Below are positions 34,741-46,926 of a stretch of 64,000 nt of DNA, in pieces. Below the pieces are notes generated by a model, which saw only the letters and a list, made by a program, of their open reading frames with translations, was not told the DNA's origin and searched no databases. How positions within the stretch are numbered: position 1 is the stretch's first letter; every line of letters starts with the position of its first letter. Position numbers and translations under genes: made by a program. Origin of the DNA: Delphinapterus leucas (lineage: Eukaryota; Chordata; Mammalia; Artiodactyla; Monodontidae); the NCBI RefSeq assembly GCF_002288925.2, contig NW_022098008.1, positions 2,292,814 through 2,356,813 of the forward strand, given 5' to 3'.

Positions 34741-37700
34741 TTACACGTGATGTTTATTTATGTCGAAAGGAAGGAAACGTTTCTGAAGCGGGGTCCCACT
34801 GTTAGCACAGATGGACAAGGCAGGCACTGGTGGGCAGTGGTCCTGCTGCATCCGCAGCATGGGGCGAGCTGCGGCCAAACCTCCTGTGTCATTGCTAGGA
34901 GGATGAGAAAATCCCTCTCCTGGCGGATAAACGGGGCAAAAATGTGCTCACGTCTGAGCCCCTTTGGTTTCTCAGGAAATGGAAATCTCCCCAGTTGGGG
35001 GCATACTTTTGGCCCTGCCACCTGCAGAAGCAGGCAGGCCTCTTTGGGGTCCAGTTTGCTCCAAGAATTTCACATTTGCCTGAAGGAAAAGGTTGAGTAA
35101 GGGGTTGGAACTTGTCTGGAGGCACAGTGGCCCCAAAGTCACAGCTGAGATGTACGCCAGAGTGTTTAAGGACCAGTGACCCTGGGTGCTTCTCTCTGAA
35201 ACGTGGAACCCGGCCCTCCAATTACCCTACAACCCGCCTCTTGTCTGAGTAATGAAATAAACAACGCAGTAACACACCCGATCTTACATGGAGAACACGG
35301 GCTGTGGTTTCAAGAGAATTCATTTGCAAAACACTTACAGGATGATCTTTATTTTCATTTAGTTCAGAGGGACGTCCTCCTCAGGGAGAGAGAGCGAGCG
35401 CGGGTTATAAATATCCAAGACACCCTCCCCACAAATCTTAGAAGCCGTCTGTCCCCAACACAAGAAACATATCGGGGGGAGTGATTTGCCTTCTGTCTCT
35501 CCTACCTCTGCGGGGCAGATTGCAGAAGAGTAAAGCCTCCCCATCCGCTCCACTGCTGAGGTCCAGGGAGGTGGGGATGCAGGGATGTGGGACTCTCTCT
35601 TAAGAGGACTCCCTCTCCACCTTCACAGCCCCTCCAATGGCTCGAGCGGGCTTCTGTCCTCGGCTTGAAAGGGAGCATGAAGCCCTGTGCCTGCAAATAA
35701 GCTCCCAGTGCATTTCCGCGGCGATGACGGTAGGAAGCATGGCCGGCGTCGTGGGGTTGCATGGAGAAGGCCAAGGGCACGCCGTGACCGGGACGGGAGC
35801 AGAAAGGGCACGCTGATGGTGCAGGAGACAAACGACTTTCTGTCTTGGTGGAGACCCAATCATGTAGGTTTTGTTTGCTCTAACAAGCTGGTCCTTGTCC
35901 AGCTCCAAGAAACTACAAGGAGAGGTTTTCCCCGCTGAATGATGGTGAGCATCAGATGTGAAGTGTGCCTCTGTACCTGGTCCTGTCTCTTCCCACTTGC
36001 TGGTGGTGAGCTATAGCTGCTCCCATTGCCCCGTTTTCTCTCCCTCCACACTGTCATCCCTCCCTCCTTCACTCGTGTCATCAGTCCTGGTATGAATCCG
36101 CTTCCTCCAAAGTAGATCCACTCCATTCCATCCAGCAACGGGCTCCAGGAGCAGACTCGGGGACCCCCTGCAGCCTGGCTCAGCCCCGGGTCCCTGCCGT
36201 GTGGGAGATTTCCTTAGAGGGGGCAGTGCCATGTTCCCCACTGCTGTCTGAACGTCCTGTGTGCTCAGTCCCTGAGCTACTGCTTCACGGCCCGAAGGAG
36301 CCTCCAGGGACCTAACAATGGTGCCCAAGGAGGTTCAAGAGGCATAGTTTGCTAGCGTCAGACTCTATGGCCAGCTGGGGGACAGGGACCAAAACACGAG
36401 CCCAGGAGTCACAAGCCCGGCTCCCCCTCCCCCCTCCCAAACTTGCTGTCCCTGACCAGTGCCTGAAGTACCAGCTTCTGGGATTGCTTCATCATCACCA
36501 TCCAGTTTCCTAACGCTCAGGGGGCACCATGCAAGCTCCTGCAGGTGCACGACCGTGGATGGGGGCTTAGTGAGCGGCTGCCAGCCTCCAGTGACAGCAC
36601 AGGTGGGGGAGAGGTGCCTTCCACCCCTGCAGCCCTGGACGGGCCCCACGAGCACCGCGCCAGACGCCGGCAAGGCTTGGAAGAGTCCCTGACAGTCCAC
36701 TTTCCCCTTCCGCACTTCTTCCCAGTGGGTGAGAGGAACTATGGGAACAGAGACCAGCCCTTACGTCAGCACGTCTACAGATTTCGTACAGACACTGATG
36801 GGGATGCTGCCCTGACCCCCACCCCTCCAAGCAGCACTGTGGAGAGGGCATCCCACACCCTGAACCGTGAGCTGAGGTACTGGGAAGCTTGGCAAGGCGC
36901 TGACCAGTGCCAGCTTCGCCTGTCCAGACCCCAGCGGGGGCGGAGCCTGTGCTGCTGGCAGAGGAGGGTCCTCCACGCTGCTGGCCTTCGTGTCATCAAC
37001 CGGCCCGAGGCACCAATGAGCCTGCCCTTAATTCAAGTGAGCTTGGTCTACAGGTGACTCACCATGTAGGAGAGTCTACATTAGAACACAGCACAGCTCA
37101 CGTCTACGCTCTGCAGAGTTAGCTGAAGCTATTGCTGGTAATGGAGTCAGAAAGCCGAGGGGGAGGGGGGTTGGCCGGGAGAGAGCCTCACCATTGGAAC
37201 GAGGCCAGCGGAACTATGTCCTGGTGCTCCTGGATAAGTCCCCAGTGGGAAACAGGAAAATGATCCTTCCTAGGAAAACGACCCTCAGAGACCAACAGAC
37301 ACCACCTTGGGGGTGGCCTGTCCCCCTCAGCCATCACCGCCCGGAGTACTGCAGTCTCACAGAGGCAGCCTGCAAAACAAGAGTGGGCAAGTGCTGACAA
37401 TTCTTTCCTTCCTAGGTCAGCTGTAACTAAACGGCCTAGCTTGCAGGGTGGACCTGTGTCCCTAACCAACCAGAGGGCACTGGCCCTGGGCAGTTCCTTA
37501 CCTGGGAAACTTCAGCAGTTTGCTGGCCGCCCTGCTGGGGTGGGGGTTGATTAGCATCAGACACAGGCAATACCTGTAAACCCCAAGTGCTGACAGAACC
37601 ATTCCATGGAGCGGGCAGACTACCTTCGTGGCCCCGGGTCCCTGCAGCAAGTAAGGACGGAGCCTATGACTTCCCCGCCCGCCACAGCAGCACCTGACGC

Positions 37701-38529
37701 CCTGCAGGACTTCTGTCCCCGCCCCATCAAGTCCTCTGAGATCTGGGCCTCAGACTGAGGCGGTGGGCAAGGGATCTCACAGGCCCAGCCACCCGGGAAG
37801 GCCTGCTCGGGCCTCTGGACAGGAGCACAGTTGAGGGCACAGTAGGGCCACGGGTCTGCCTCGGGGTCACCTGCCCTGTGACCAGCTCTCTCCTGTCTCC
37901 CCAGCCCAGCCCCATGCTCCCCTGGGTGGCGTCTACACTAGCCTCTGTTCTCCTTAAGCTTTCTCGGGAGACCCCCACCTCAGAGAAGACTTTTATGGCC
38001 TTTCAGGCATAAAGTCACTTTTTATCCACCTGCAGTCCCACACCCTGACCAGACAGAACATTCAGACAGGGTTCCAGAATTTGCCAGGGGCACCCACCTC
38101 CATCTGTGGCCCCACCCTTCTCTGCTTCCTCCTGGTCTGGGTCCAGGCGGTAACTTCTTGGGTCGCTCTGGGTTCAGGCAGAACCTCTGCAGCCTGACTC
38201 AGAGATGCCTCCTTCAGGGGGACACGGTCCCTGGATCCTCACCTCCGAACCCTAGCATCTGAGATGACATGTATTGACAGCCTCACGCGGGAGCCCTTCA
38301 TCTTTCCAGAAAGAGATTCGGGTTCTGAAAGATTCGTGCCTGAGGTCTTACTGCAGTCAGACAGAGAGGTCTGTGCAGAGCTAGAGATCAGTTTATAGCG
38401 CTCTGTAAAATCTCACTAGTTACTTGTAAAAAGAAACAACTGCACAGGACAAGCCCAATAATGTCAGAGGAGAGAAGACACGCATACTACCTTTGGTAAT
38501 GGAACAAACACAGCAGGAACTGCTCAAAA

Positions 38530-38531
<2 letters not shown>
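34741..38531. other. Unique noncoding DNA
   Basis: GC-richer, no transposon recognised. Overlapping frames up to 170 codons at 36.4-37.1 kb occur on both strands at the same place and have no recognisable domain, so I do not call a gene. The TATAAATA-like string near 35406 has no supporting context. Confidence 0.5.
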
Positions 38532-38581
<50 letters not shown>

Positions 38582-38605
38582 TATATATACACACACACAT
38601 ATGTA
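38532..38605. repeat. Compound (TA)n(CA)n microsatellite
   Basis: About 40 bp of AT repeats pass into alternating CA and TA blocks up to about 38605. Long pure TA tracts are unstable, often cruciform-prone, and usually length-polymorphic. Confidence 0.95.
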
Positions 38606-39179
38606 CAGAAACATGTACTTGAAGACAAATAACAAACAGTTTACTATTTTTGAGTGTCTCACTCAAATGTAAAATTAGTCAAATGAATAGAAACAAAGTT
38701 CCAGCTTTATAATAAAAGAAATGGAAACCTTCAGGGAGTTTTTCGTAATTCCAGGGAAAATTACCTCCTTATAACCTTAGGAATTTAACTTAACATCATC
38801 ATTATTTGACATCTCTTTGTTTTAAAAATAATTCTAAACTAATAAGTAGCTTGCACTATGTAATTCATAGGTAGAGTATAGAAATTTTGAATTTCTTTTA
38901 AATATAAATATACTATGTAATATATAATAACTATAGAATTTTCAGGAAAAAAACGAATTAGAGTACAAAAATGCCATCACTTAAATACAGTTGCTGGTAA
39001 AATTTTAGTGCATCACATTCCTTTATTTCGCATGTTCTTTTTAAAAAAAAAATTAAATAAGGTACTAATCTGGTAAATACATATTTTATATCTTACCTTT
39101 TTTCTTAAACTTAAGTGCATGTAATTATGTACCCTTATTAAATGTCTTACTGAATAGTGAAAACATTATGGTTGTAATT
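38606..39179. other. AT-rich DNA, nothing recognised
   Basis: Very AT-rich with A and T runs. It could be decayed LINE, but I cannot align it to a family. Confidence 0.45.
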
Positions 39180-39435
39180 TTTCCCCTGAGTATGGCTTTA
39201 GCCATATTCTATAAGTTTTTAGTGTAATTTTCTGATTTTTTTTTTGATTTCTAAATAATTTGCAATCTCAGATTTCAGTCCAATTTGACCCAAGAGGTAT
39301 TTAGAGGAGACCCATTCACTGTCCTAGGTAGACATGTTTGGTCCTGTTTTCATTATTGATTCCAGGTTTATTGCATTGTGATAAAAGGATGCAGCCTCTA
39401 ATCTTTATACTTACAGAAATTTGTTAAGATACTCC
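39180..39435 (-). mobile_element. Possible L1 ORF2 fragment, antisense
   Basis: Strings such as 'GCCATATTCTATAAGTTTTT', 'TTTTTGATTTCTAAATAATT', 'CATTATTGATTCCAGGTTTA' and 'TTGCATTGTGATAAAAGGAT' follow an antisense L1 ORF2 segment. In a single antisense L1 this segment should lie downstream of the 40.1-42.5 kb sequence, so it is a separate or rearranged copy. Divergence is high. Confidence 0.45.
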
Positions 39436-40094
39436 ATATGATTAATATTTGTGTGTAAGTAAAATAAAATATTGTATCTATGGAGTGCAAAGTTTTTAAT
39501 GTGTTAATCTCTGTTAAAGCAAGCATTTTCATTGTTATTCAAAATTAAATGTGTGTATACCTATATATTTTTCTCTGTGCTAAAATTTACACTATACTCC
39601 CATCCCTCTCTCCCCTCCAGCATTTAGAACTCTTTTACACGGACTTTCTCCTTTTCTTCCCAGTTTGTGTTGATGTAAAGTGGAATGTTATTCCAAGTAT
39701 TTTTTATTAAAGCATTTTAATTTATTTCTAGAGTGGTTTCTTAACCATTGCATTATAGTCATAACTACATTATCAACATATAGTTATAATCAACAGGGTG
39801 TGCTGTTTTAAGTCCTACAACTTTGCCCTGACACTTCATATTTCTGTGCAGTGATCCATTTACTGATTCAAGTTTTTAGTTGGGATTGAGAATTTTCTTA
39901 CATATTTTTTTTTTCCCCTGAAGCTTACACAAGTTTCTGAAACCACATGTTACACAAATTCTTTCTTGCTCTATTTGTGAATAATAACCAAGATGGGTGT
40001 GAAAATCTATGGTCATGGTCCTTGTTCATGCTTTTCCTAGATTTCAGTTTTGCAGATTACAAGTCAAGATTCCCATTGCATTGTGGCATGAGGC
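39436..40094. other. AT-rich DNA, nothing recognised
   Basis: Possibly decayed LINE sequence between two L1 fragments. No family could be assigned. Confidence 0.45.
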
Positions 40095-40880
40095 AAAATG
40101 GAGGTTTATCATTCTGCACCATTTGTTGAGAAGATGATCCTTTCCCTATAGAAACGCCCTTGTGCCTTTTTTGAAAATCAGTTGACCATACATCTGTGAA
40201 TCTATTTATGGACCCTTTCTTATTTTCCTTTCATTCATAAGTTTACCTTTATGTAAATCCAACACTATCTTGATTATAGATTTATAATGAATCTTGATTT
40301 CAGGTAGCATAAGTCCTCCAACTTTGTTCACTTTCAAAATTTGGCTATTCTAGGTCTTATGCATTTCCTTATAAATTTAGAATCAACTCGTCAATTTCTA
40401 CAAAAAATGCCTGCTGAGATTTTGGCTGGATTTGTGCTGATATAATGATGAGTTTGGGAGGAACTAACATTTTAACAATCTTGACTCTTCTAATCCATGA
40501 GCATGGTATATCTCTCCATTTATTTAGGCCTGCACTTCGTCCCAGCAATGTTTCTAGTTTTCTGTTTACACACAATAACACAACTTTTATCAAATTTATC
40601 TCTTTTTTGTTTTCATACTTTTTAGCACTACTCTAAATATATATTTTTTTAATTTCTGATTTTCTGTTGCTACCCTTAATCCTGCAATCTTGCTAAACCC
40701 ACTTATTAGTCCTCATATCTTTTTTGTACATTTCTTAGAATTTTCTGCATAATATGCCATTTGTAAGTAAAAAGAGTTTTGCTTCCTTTATCTCTCCCCT
40801 CCTCAATCCAAATGCTTTTATTTTGTTTTTCATCCTATTTCACTGCTAAGATCTCTGTAATAATGTTGAACACAAGATAT
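40095..40880 (-). mobile_element. L1 ORF2 fragment, antisense (first half)
   Basis: Antisense L1 ORF2 in the expected order: 'CTGCACCATTTGTTGAGAAG', 'AGTTGACCATACATCTGTGA', 'AGTCCTCCAACTTTGTTCAC', 'TTTGGCTATTCTAGGTC', 'ATCTCTCCATTTATTTAGGC', 'CCTGCAATCTTGCTAAACCC', 'TAATAATGTTGAACA'. Divergence and stop codons in every frame make it an old dead copy. It continues after the LTR insertion at 41559. Confidence 0.85.
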
Positions 40881-41558
40881 TGAAACAGAACAGGACGCTA
40901 TGGTCCTTCCCCGCCCCACCTCCACTTACCTTTTGTCCTTGGAAAAGCTTTAGCCAAAGAATAAGTTTAATCAGAGAAGTGAGAAAATGCAGAAACAAAG
41001 GAAACAGGCAAAGGAGACTAAATAATAATAGTTAGTCATTAAGCATAGTCAAGGACCTTTTGTTCCTCCTCAAGGGCTACAGATAATTTCTGAGCAACGT
41101 CCTTTGAACTATTTTGTAGATACTGAAACCCCCACCAGGTGGAAGAATTTAACTTCATGATGACCAGACTGTAGCCATGGCATAAGCTGCCACAATTCCA
41201 AGAACTGGCCTCAAGGAAATCGGACCAAACCGACTTTGGAACTGAAGATTAACTGCACTTAAAACAATCAAGATGATATTGATCAGAGTATGGCAGGACC
41301 AATTTCAAGATGACGGTCAGAGCTGACTGTGCTGTTTCTGCATGTAGCCCCCTCCCTCCATCTGTAAAAGCTCTTGCCCCCGATTGGCAATTGGGGGAGG
41401 GGAGATGGCCTTTGGACACGAGTCTGTTTCGCAGGACACCCTTCTCCAACCCCCCAGGTTGCCAGCGTTCAAAATAAAACAAACTTTCCTTTCCACCAAC
41501 TTTGCCTCTTTAATGGCTTTTGAGCAGCAAGCAGCGGAGCGCACTTTTGGTTATAACA
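40881..41558 (+). mobile_element. Solo LTR of a class I (gamma-like) endogenous retrovirus
   Basis: About 675 bp of unrelated sequence interrupts one L1 copy, which resumes at the next expected L1 position on the other side. It ends TATAACA and carries a polyadenylation signal AATAAA at 41473-41478 followed by a pyrimidine-rich stretch, and a CCAAT box (as ATTGG) at 41383-41387 within a hairpin-capable palindrome. No retroviral coding region is present, so it is a recombined solo LTR. The left end is uncertain: TGAAACAG at 40881 is the likely start, and no clean 4-bp duplication could be assigned. Class assignment rests on general layout. Confidence 0.7.
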
Positions 41559-42515
41559 TGAGAATGGAGTCTTTACCTTTTCCTGATCTTTTGTAGAAAA
41601 TAGTCAGCTTTTCACAATTAAATATAGAGTTAGCTATAAGTTTTTAAAATTCCCATTATTAGGTTGAGGACTTTTTTCCTATTCCTACTTTGCTGAAAGT
41701 TTAAAAATGAAAATATGTTGAGTTTTTTTTTTCAAATTATTTTCTGCATCTATTGAAATAATTCTATATTTTAAATGTTTATTAATTATACAGATTATTT
41801 TTCAAATAAAAAACAAACTTACACCTCTACTTAATCATGATCTTTTAACATTTGTATATGTTTGACTTGATTTTATAAAATTTTGTTAAAAATATTTGCA
41901 TCAAATTTCTTGAAAGATGTCAAACTATAGCTTTATTTTTTTCGAGTATTTTGTCTGCTGATAGTATCCAAGTGATGCTGGCTTTATGCTGGATGAGTTT
42001 GTGTAGAATAGGCATTATTTCTTCCTTTAACATTTTTTAGAATTCATCAGTGAAGCCATACGGATCTGGGATTTTCTTTGTGGGAAGATTTTTAAATACA
42101 AGTTCAATTTCTTTAAAAGATACAGGGCAATTTATGTTATTGATTTCTTCTTACATGAGATTTGCTATTTCGTATCGTTCAATATTTTGTATTTTTTCAT
42201 AAATATGTTCAGTTAATCTAAGCCATCAAATTCACTGCCACAGAGTCGTTCACAATGTTTCATTATAGCTTTTTATTGTTTGTTGGGTCAGTAGTGATGT
42301 CCCCTCTGTCACTCATGATGTTACTAATTTGTGTCTTTTCTCTTTTCCTAATCAGTCTTGCTAGAGATGTATCAATTTTATTGATCTTCTCAAGAAACCG
42401 GCCTCTGGTTTAATTGATTTTCTTTATTGATTTTCTGTGTGTTCTATTTTATTGATTTCTGCTCATATGCTTATTATTTCCTTTCTTATGCTCTACTTTG
42501 GCGTTAGAATTTTTC
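41559..42515 (-). mobile_element. L1 ORF2 fragment, antisense (second half)
   Basis: Continues the L1 split by the LTR. Landmarks are 'CCTTTTCCTGATCTTTTG', 'TTTTCTGCATCTATTGAAAT', 'GGATGAGTTTGTGTAGAATA', 'CAGTGAAGCCATACGGATCT', 'TTTCTTTGTGGGAAGATTTT', 'AGTAGTGATGTCCCCTCTGT', 'CAGTCTTGCTAGAGATGTAT' and 'CAATTTTATTGATCTTCTCA'. All follow the antisense ORF2 order. There is no intact frame. Confidence 0.88.
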
Positions 42516-42849
42516 CCTCTGTTACACACGCATGAATGCGGATGCTGGCACTCGGTTTCAAGACCCCTCTTTCTAACACTCCTTCACCCCCGGGAGGACC
42601 TGCCTCCATCCTGCCCCCACCTCCCCTCGTCATTCGCATTGGCACTTTGCTGTCCTTGTTGAGCTGCCTGGTTTGCTTCCTTGAATTTACTCCCTTTTCT
42701 CTGCATGACTGACAGTTGTGGAGACACAGAAGTAGGTAAGACAGTACAGAGTTGATGCCCCTACAATATTTATTTTTGAGAATTATTACTTAATGAAAGG
42801 ACATGAACCACACATTGTGAAGACCCTAGAGAGCCTGAGGAAAAGCACA
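42516..42849. other. Unique DNA
   Basis: A short stretch between L1 and SINE with nothing recognised. Confidence 0.45.
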
Positions 42850-43183
42850 GAGTGGCAACAAATTTATTTATTTATTATTATTTTTTTAAAGATTTAATTT
42901 TATTTATTTTTGGTTTCATTGGGTCTTCATTGCTGCGCGTGGGCTTTCTCTATTTGGGGTAAGTGGGGGCTACTCTTTGTTGCAGTGTGTGGGCTTCTCC
43001 TTGTGGTGGCTTCTCTTGTTGCAGAGCACGGGCTCTAAGCATGCGGGCTTCAGTAGTTGCAGCATGTGGGCTCAGTAGTTGTGGCATATGGGCTTAGTTG
43101 CTCCATGGCATGTGGGATCTTCCCAGACCAGGGATCAAACCCATGCCGCCTGCATTGGCAGGCAGACTCTTATGAGTGGCAAC
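42850..43183 (-). mobile_element. Long-form CHR-2-type SINE, 5'-truncated
   Basis: Minus-strand copy with an A-rich tail (read as ATTT-rich, 42862-42890), then 'CATTGGGTCTTCATTGCTGC', 'GTGGGCTTTCTCTATTTGGG', 'GCAGAGCACGGGCTCTAAGC', 'GGCATGTGGGATCTTCCCAG' and 'CTGCATTGGCAGGCAGACTC'. It stops before the final tRNA-start block CCACTGCGCCACCAGGG, so about 25 bp of the 5' end and the A box are missing. Target duplication GAGTGGCAAC lies at 42850-42859 and 43174-43183. Divergence suggests it is older than the 17 and 26 kb copies. Confidence 0.9.
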
Positions 43184-43589
43184 TATTTTAAATAAGAAAA
43201 AATATTAAAATGAATGGCTAAGTCAAGTCACACGTGAGGCAGATCACTGATTATAAATGTCAAGCCTGTAAATTACTCAAATTTATGTCCTTTAATACAG
43301 AGCCTTCTTGGTTGGGACTTGCCGGGGAAGGAGAGAGAGACACTTTCCCACTGTTATCAGAGCAGAGGCTGTCATTTCCCCTGGGAGCCTCCAGTAGCCT
43401 ACTTTCTAGAAACCTATAGGGTTTCTCCCGTGGTGCTGTTGTGTTCTGATCCAGGCAGGCCACCCTATCCCAGGCAGTGAAAGACATTCCACCAGAGTGT
43501 GAAAAGGGTTGGCCTGAGCATCAAGTTCAGAGAGAAGCTGGTAGAGGAAAGAATGAAGAACTTAGAGAATTAGCAATGGAAATTATGAA
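43184..43589. other. Unique DNA
   Basis: Nothing recognised. Confidence 0.45.
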
Positions 43590-43765
43590 ATTGAAATGGC
43601 AAAATACTTCTTACAATAGCATAAAAAAATGCAATGTTTAGGCATAAATGTAACACAATAGAGGTGAGATCTGTACTGAAAACTACAAAACATTGCAGAG
43701 AGAAATTTTAAAAGATCTAAGTAAATGGAGAGATATACCATATTCTACGAAGAATCTCCTATACT
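43590..43765 (+). mobile_element. L1 ORF2 fragment, sense
   Basis: 'TACAATAGCATAAAAAAATG', 'TTTAGGCATAAATGTAACAC', 'GATCTGTACTGAAAACTACA', 'AAACATTGCAGAGAGAAATT' and 'AAGTAAATGGAGAGATATAC' match the L1 ORF2 stretch that normally reads 'TACTTAGGAATAAATTTAACC', 'AAACTATAAGACATTG', 'AATGGAAAGATATTCC'. It is short and frameshifted. Confidence 0.8.
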
Positions 43766-46601
43766 GGAAAGGAAGAAAAGGGGAGAGAAAATGAGTACAC
43801 CTTAGAAAGCAGGTCATCGACTTTTAGTGTCCTGGGTTCGGGGCATGGAAGTGAGGGGGCTGTTGGTAGGACAGAGTTGAGGGGAGAAAAGAAAACATTT
43901 TGGCACATGAGGCACTGCAGGAGATCTGGGGTTTGGGGGAAGGGGTTGATTGTGTTTCCTAAACTGAGGGAGGATGAGATGCCACAGGAGCATGTTGAGT
44001 ATGGTGTCTACTCTCCAATGACTAGAGGTAAAGGTCCACCAGCTGCACTGCTCCACCCCCACCTTCCATCGTCAGAGTTCCTGTAGAGACGAGGTTGCCC
44101 ATCACCTGTTCCTCCTCCACGCCTCTGCTCAGAGAACATAAAGCTAGTGCTTTGATGGATGTGGGATAATTAGAAGCAGGCTAGGAAGATTGATCTTCCT
44201 CTCACCTTGACCATTTGCCAACAGGTGCTAAAATAGGGACATTCCTTGTTCACTTGAGAGAAGTCCCGCAACCTGGAAATGATAGGTGGATAATTTGCAG
44301 AGCCCTCCATGTTTATGTTCATGCAGCTGAGGAAACCATGGTGTCTGTCTGTCTTTCCAGTATTTTATCCTTGATGTAAACACAGTGCCAGCATGGAGGA
44401 GCTCTTCTGTGAATACTTAGGGGACAGAAGAGGCAAACTGGAAAAGAAAGAACAGATTCCAAAACCCAAAGAACAATTTGGTGTAGGTACAAGTCAGGAT
44501 GTAGTAAATTCTCAAGAGTATAAGCCTTAATGTAAATAATAGTTGAGTTCATTTGAACTGACTTTATATAAATAACCAACACTGAGTTGTTTGATGAGTG
44601 TTAAAAACATGATTCATTTTCACCCAAAGTCAAAATTAAATAAGTATCAATACCCACTCAGATGTGAAAGTCTCCAAAAACTTTGCAGCTTTAAAGCCAT
44701 CATATTCGATGTTAAATATCATTTAGATGCTTCGCTGAACAGCCCTGTCATTCCTGAAGACCGCAAAAATTCCACCTAGACTGAGGAAATGAGAGGGCCT
44801 GGCTGGAGAAAAAGCGTGGGCTGATACTTGTCTAGAGCAACAGAGACAGACTGTGCAAGTGAACTAAGAACCAGTTCCTCAGTCTCCACAGTCAGCTCTC
44901 CATGGCTTTCAATTCATTGTCAAAGATAGCATAGATGCGGTCAGACATATGATTTTATGAAAGGCAAAGCACCGGGTACAGGAAACCAGTATGCCTCACC
45001 TGTGCGGAAGGTCTCCCATAACTGGGAAGGGTGCGTGTGTCCAGGTGTTGGGCTGAGCTGGGTTCTCCCATCAGGTGTGTCTCCTTCACGAAGGCCAAGG
45101 TTAGATCTATCAGCCCTGGGGATTTTGATAGTCTGAGTAGGAATAGGAACGATATCAATAGTTTTGGTCAACTCCCCTGACCTCAATGATTCACTCCCCA
45201 TGGAAAACTGGACCTAAAATGTCAGCCAGCCTCCTGTGGTTGAACCCAGAAGTCAAACTCAGAAGTGAAGAATAAAGCAGGGCAAGCTATGGACCAAGGT
45301 CCCCCTGTGGTTTCCCTCACCACTTTCCTGCTCTTTCTGAACGTTGTTAGGACAAACCCTTTAAAAGAAAGTCTTTTCTTAACCTCATTATCCTGGCTTT
45401 AAAGCTACAAGTATGATGACCGTGAGCTTCTGACATCCCTCTCTACCCACCCAAATCCGATCCTGAGAAGATGCGCCTCGTGAATGGCGAGTTTATGTTT
45501 GGAATATCCCAGGCAACAGCTGTGTGTCTGGTGAAGGATGAAAGGCTTCTTATTTTCAGGTTTTGTTTTCTTGCTGTTCCCCTTAAAGAATGCATCTGGC
45601 CATATTTCCAGTAGGTGAGAGTAATAGGAGAAAATCAGAGCATTACAGGAAAGTAGGTGAGTTGCTGGCCTAGATCTGGGGACCCAGGGAGCCTTGGGGC
45701 GCTGAGAACGCTGTTTCAGCCTCTGCCTCCACCTGTCAAGTGTGGGGATTGAACCAATGGGACTCACAGACTTGTCTGAGGTCAAGCCTGATATGGTTTG
45801 GAAAGAGGTAAACTCAGCAGAGGTTGGGTTGGGAGCTTTTCTTCTGTGTTTCATACTCGTTTAAAATCAGAGGGTGACACAAGTAATTTTATGGCTTTAT
45901 CAATCTTCTTCAGTGCAACAGCTATACAGCTGAGCTCTTTTTCTTTCTTTCTATCCCCCAAACAACCTTACTCGGCACGGGGAATTGAAGAGCAACTCTG
46001 AGAGAAAAAGAAGAACTCATGTGTCCTGGCAATGGGACTAGTGTTTTGAGCAGAGGGAATCAGGAACTGTAGCCACATTTAGTTCCCGGACGCTCAGCCC
46101 CTTGACCTGAACAGTTAGGACACACATGCTTTCAGCATCAGCCGTCACCCTGTTGCCTTGTGAACCATTTGATGACCCAGATAAGGACACTCAGAGCCTT
46201 CACGTTTGACCGCACTGTTATCTGCAAAATCAGGTAAAGAGAGACTGGAGTTTTGTTGCTAACAGTGTCCTTTAAAGAGCCTTGGAAGAGAAATCAGGAA
46301 GCCCCAGTCTTCATTCTGCTTCTAACTGGGCTTTAAACTTGTCCATAAAACTGAGGAAGGTGGACAAATTAATCACCATCATTTCACTGGCTGGAAAAAT
46401 AACATCTCACAGCTTTACGGTTTGGAAATGTTTCTTCTGGAGAATGTATGTGTTTATGAAACATATCTTGCTCATACATTAAAGAACAAAAACATAACTT
46501 TAGGTTCTAAATAGTTACCTACACTATTCACTGAAACACAACACTGCTGACAGGGAAAGAAAACCCTCATCATTAGAATTAACTGCAATCTTTTGAGAAT
46601 A
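43766..46601. other. Unique noncoding DNA
   Basis: Mixed composition, no repeat recognised. A 149-codon minus-strand frame at 45405-45854 has no recognisable domain. Confidence 0.5.
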
Positions 46602-46926
46602 AAACAGAATGAGATGGGGGGATAAGTTAGGAATTTGGGATTGGGGGGATAAATTAGGAGTTTGGGATTAAGACATACACACTACTGTATATAAAATAGA
46701 TAAACAACAAGGACCTACTGTATAGCACAGGGAATTTACTCAGTACTCTGTAATAACCTAAATGGGAAAAGGGTCTGAAAAAGAATGATATATGTATACG
46801 TATAACTGAACCACTTTGCTGTACACCTGAAACTAATACAACATTGTAAATCAACTATACCCCAATATAAAATAAAAATTAAATTAAAAATTAAATTAAA
46901 TTAAAAAAAAAAACAGAATGGGATGG
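46602..46926 (+). mobile_element. 5'-truncated L1 3'UTR insertion with target-site duplication
   Basis: L1 3'UTR reading 'TATATAAAATAGATAAACAA', 'CAAGGACCTACTGTATAGCA', 'CAGGGAATTTACTCAGTAC', 'AACTGAACCACTTTGCTGTA', 'CTAATACAACATTGTAAATC' and an A-rich tail (46862-46913). A 16-bp target duplication, AAACAGAATGRGATGG, stands at 46602-46617 and 46911-46926 with one difference. Its 5' end carries a near-exact tandem copy of about 27 bp (46616-46642 and 46643-46669). It is a different 3'UTR subtype from the 16.4 and 63.8 kb copies. Confidence 0.92.

Noticed and set aside
35400..35412. TATAAATA string as a promoter
   Set aside because: No downstream transcript evidence, CpG island or initiator context.
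36365..37057. Overlapping 116- to 170-codon frames on both strands
   Set aside because: Open frames on both strands at the same place in GC-rich DNA, with no domain, start context or splice structure. Consistent with chance.
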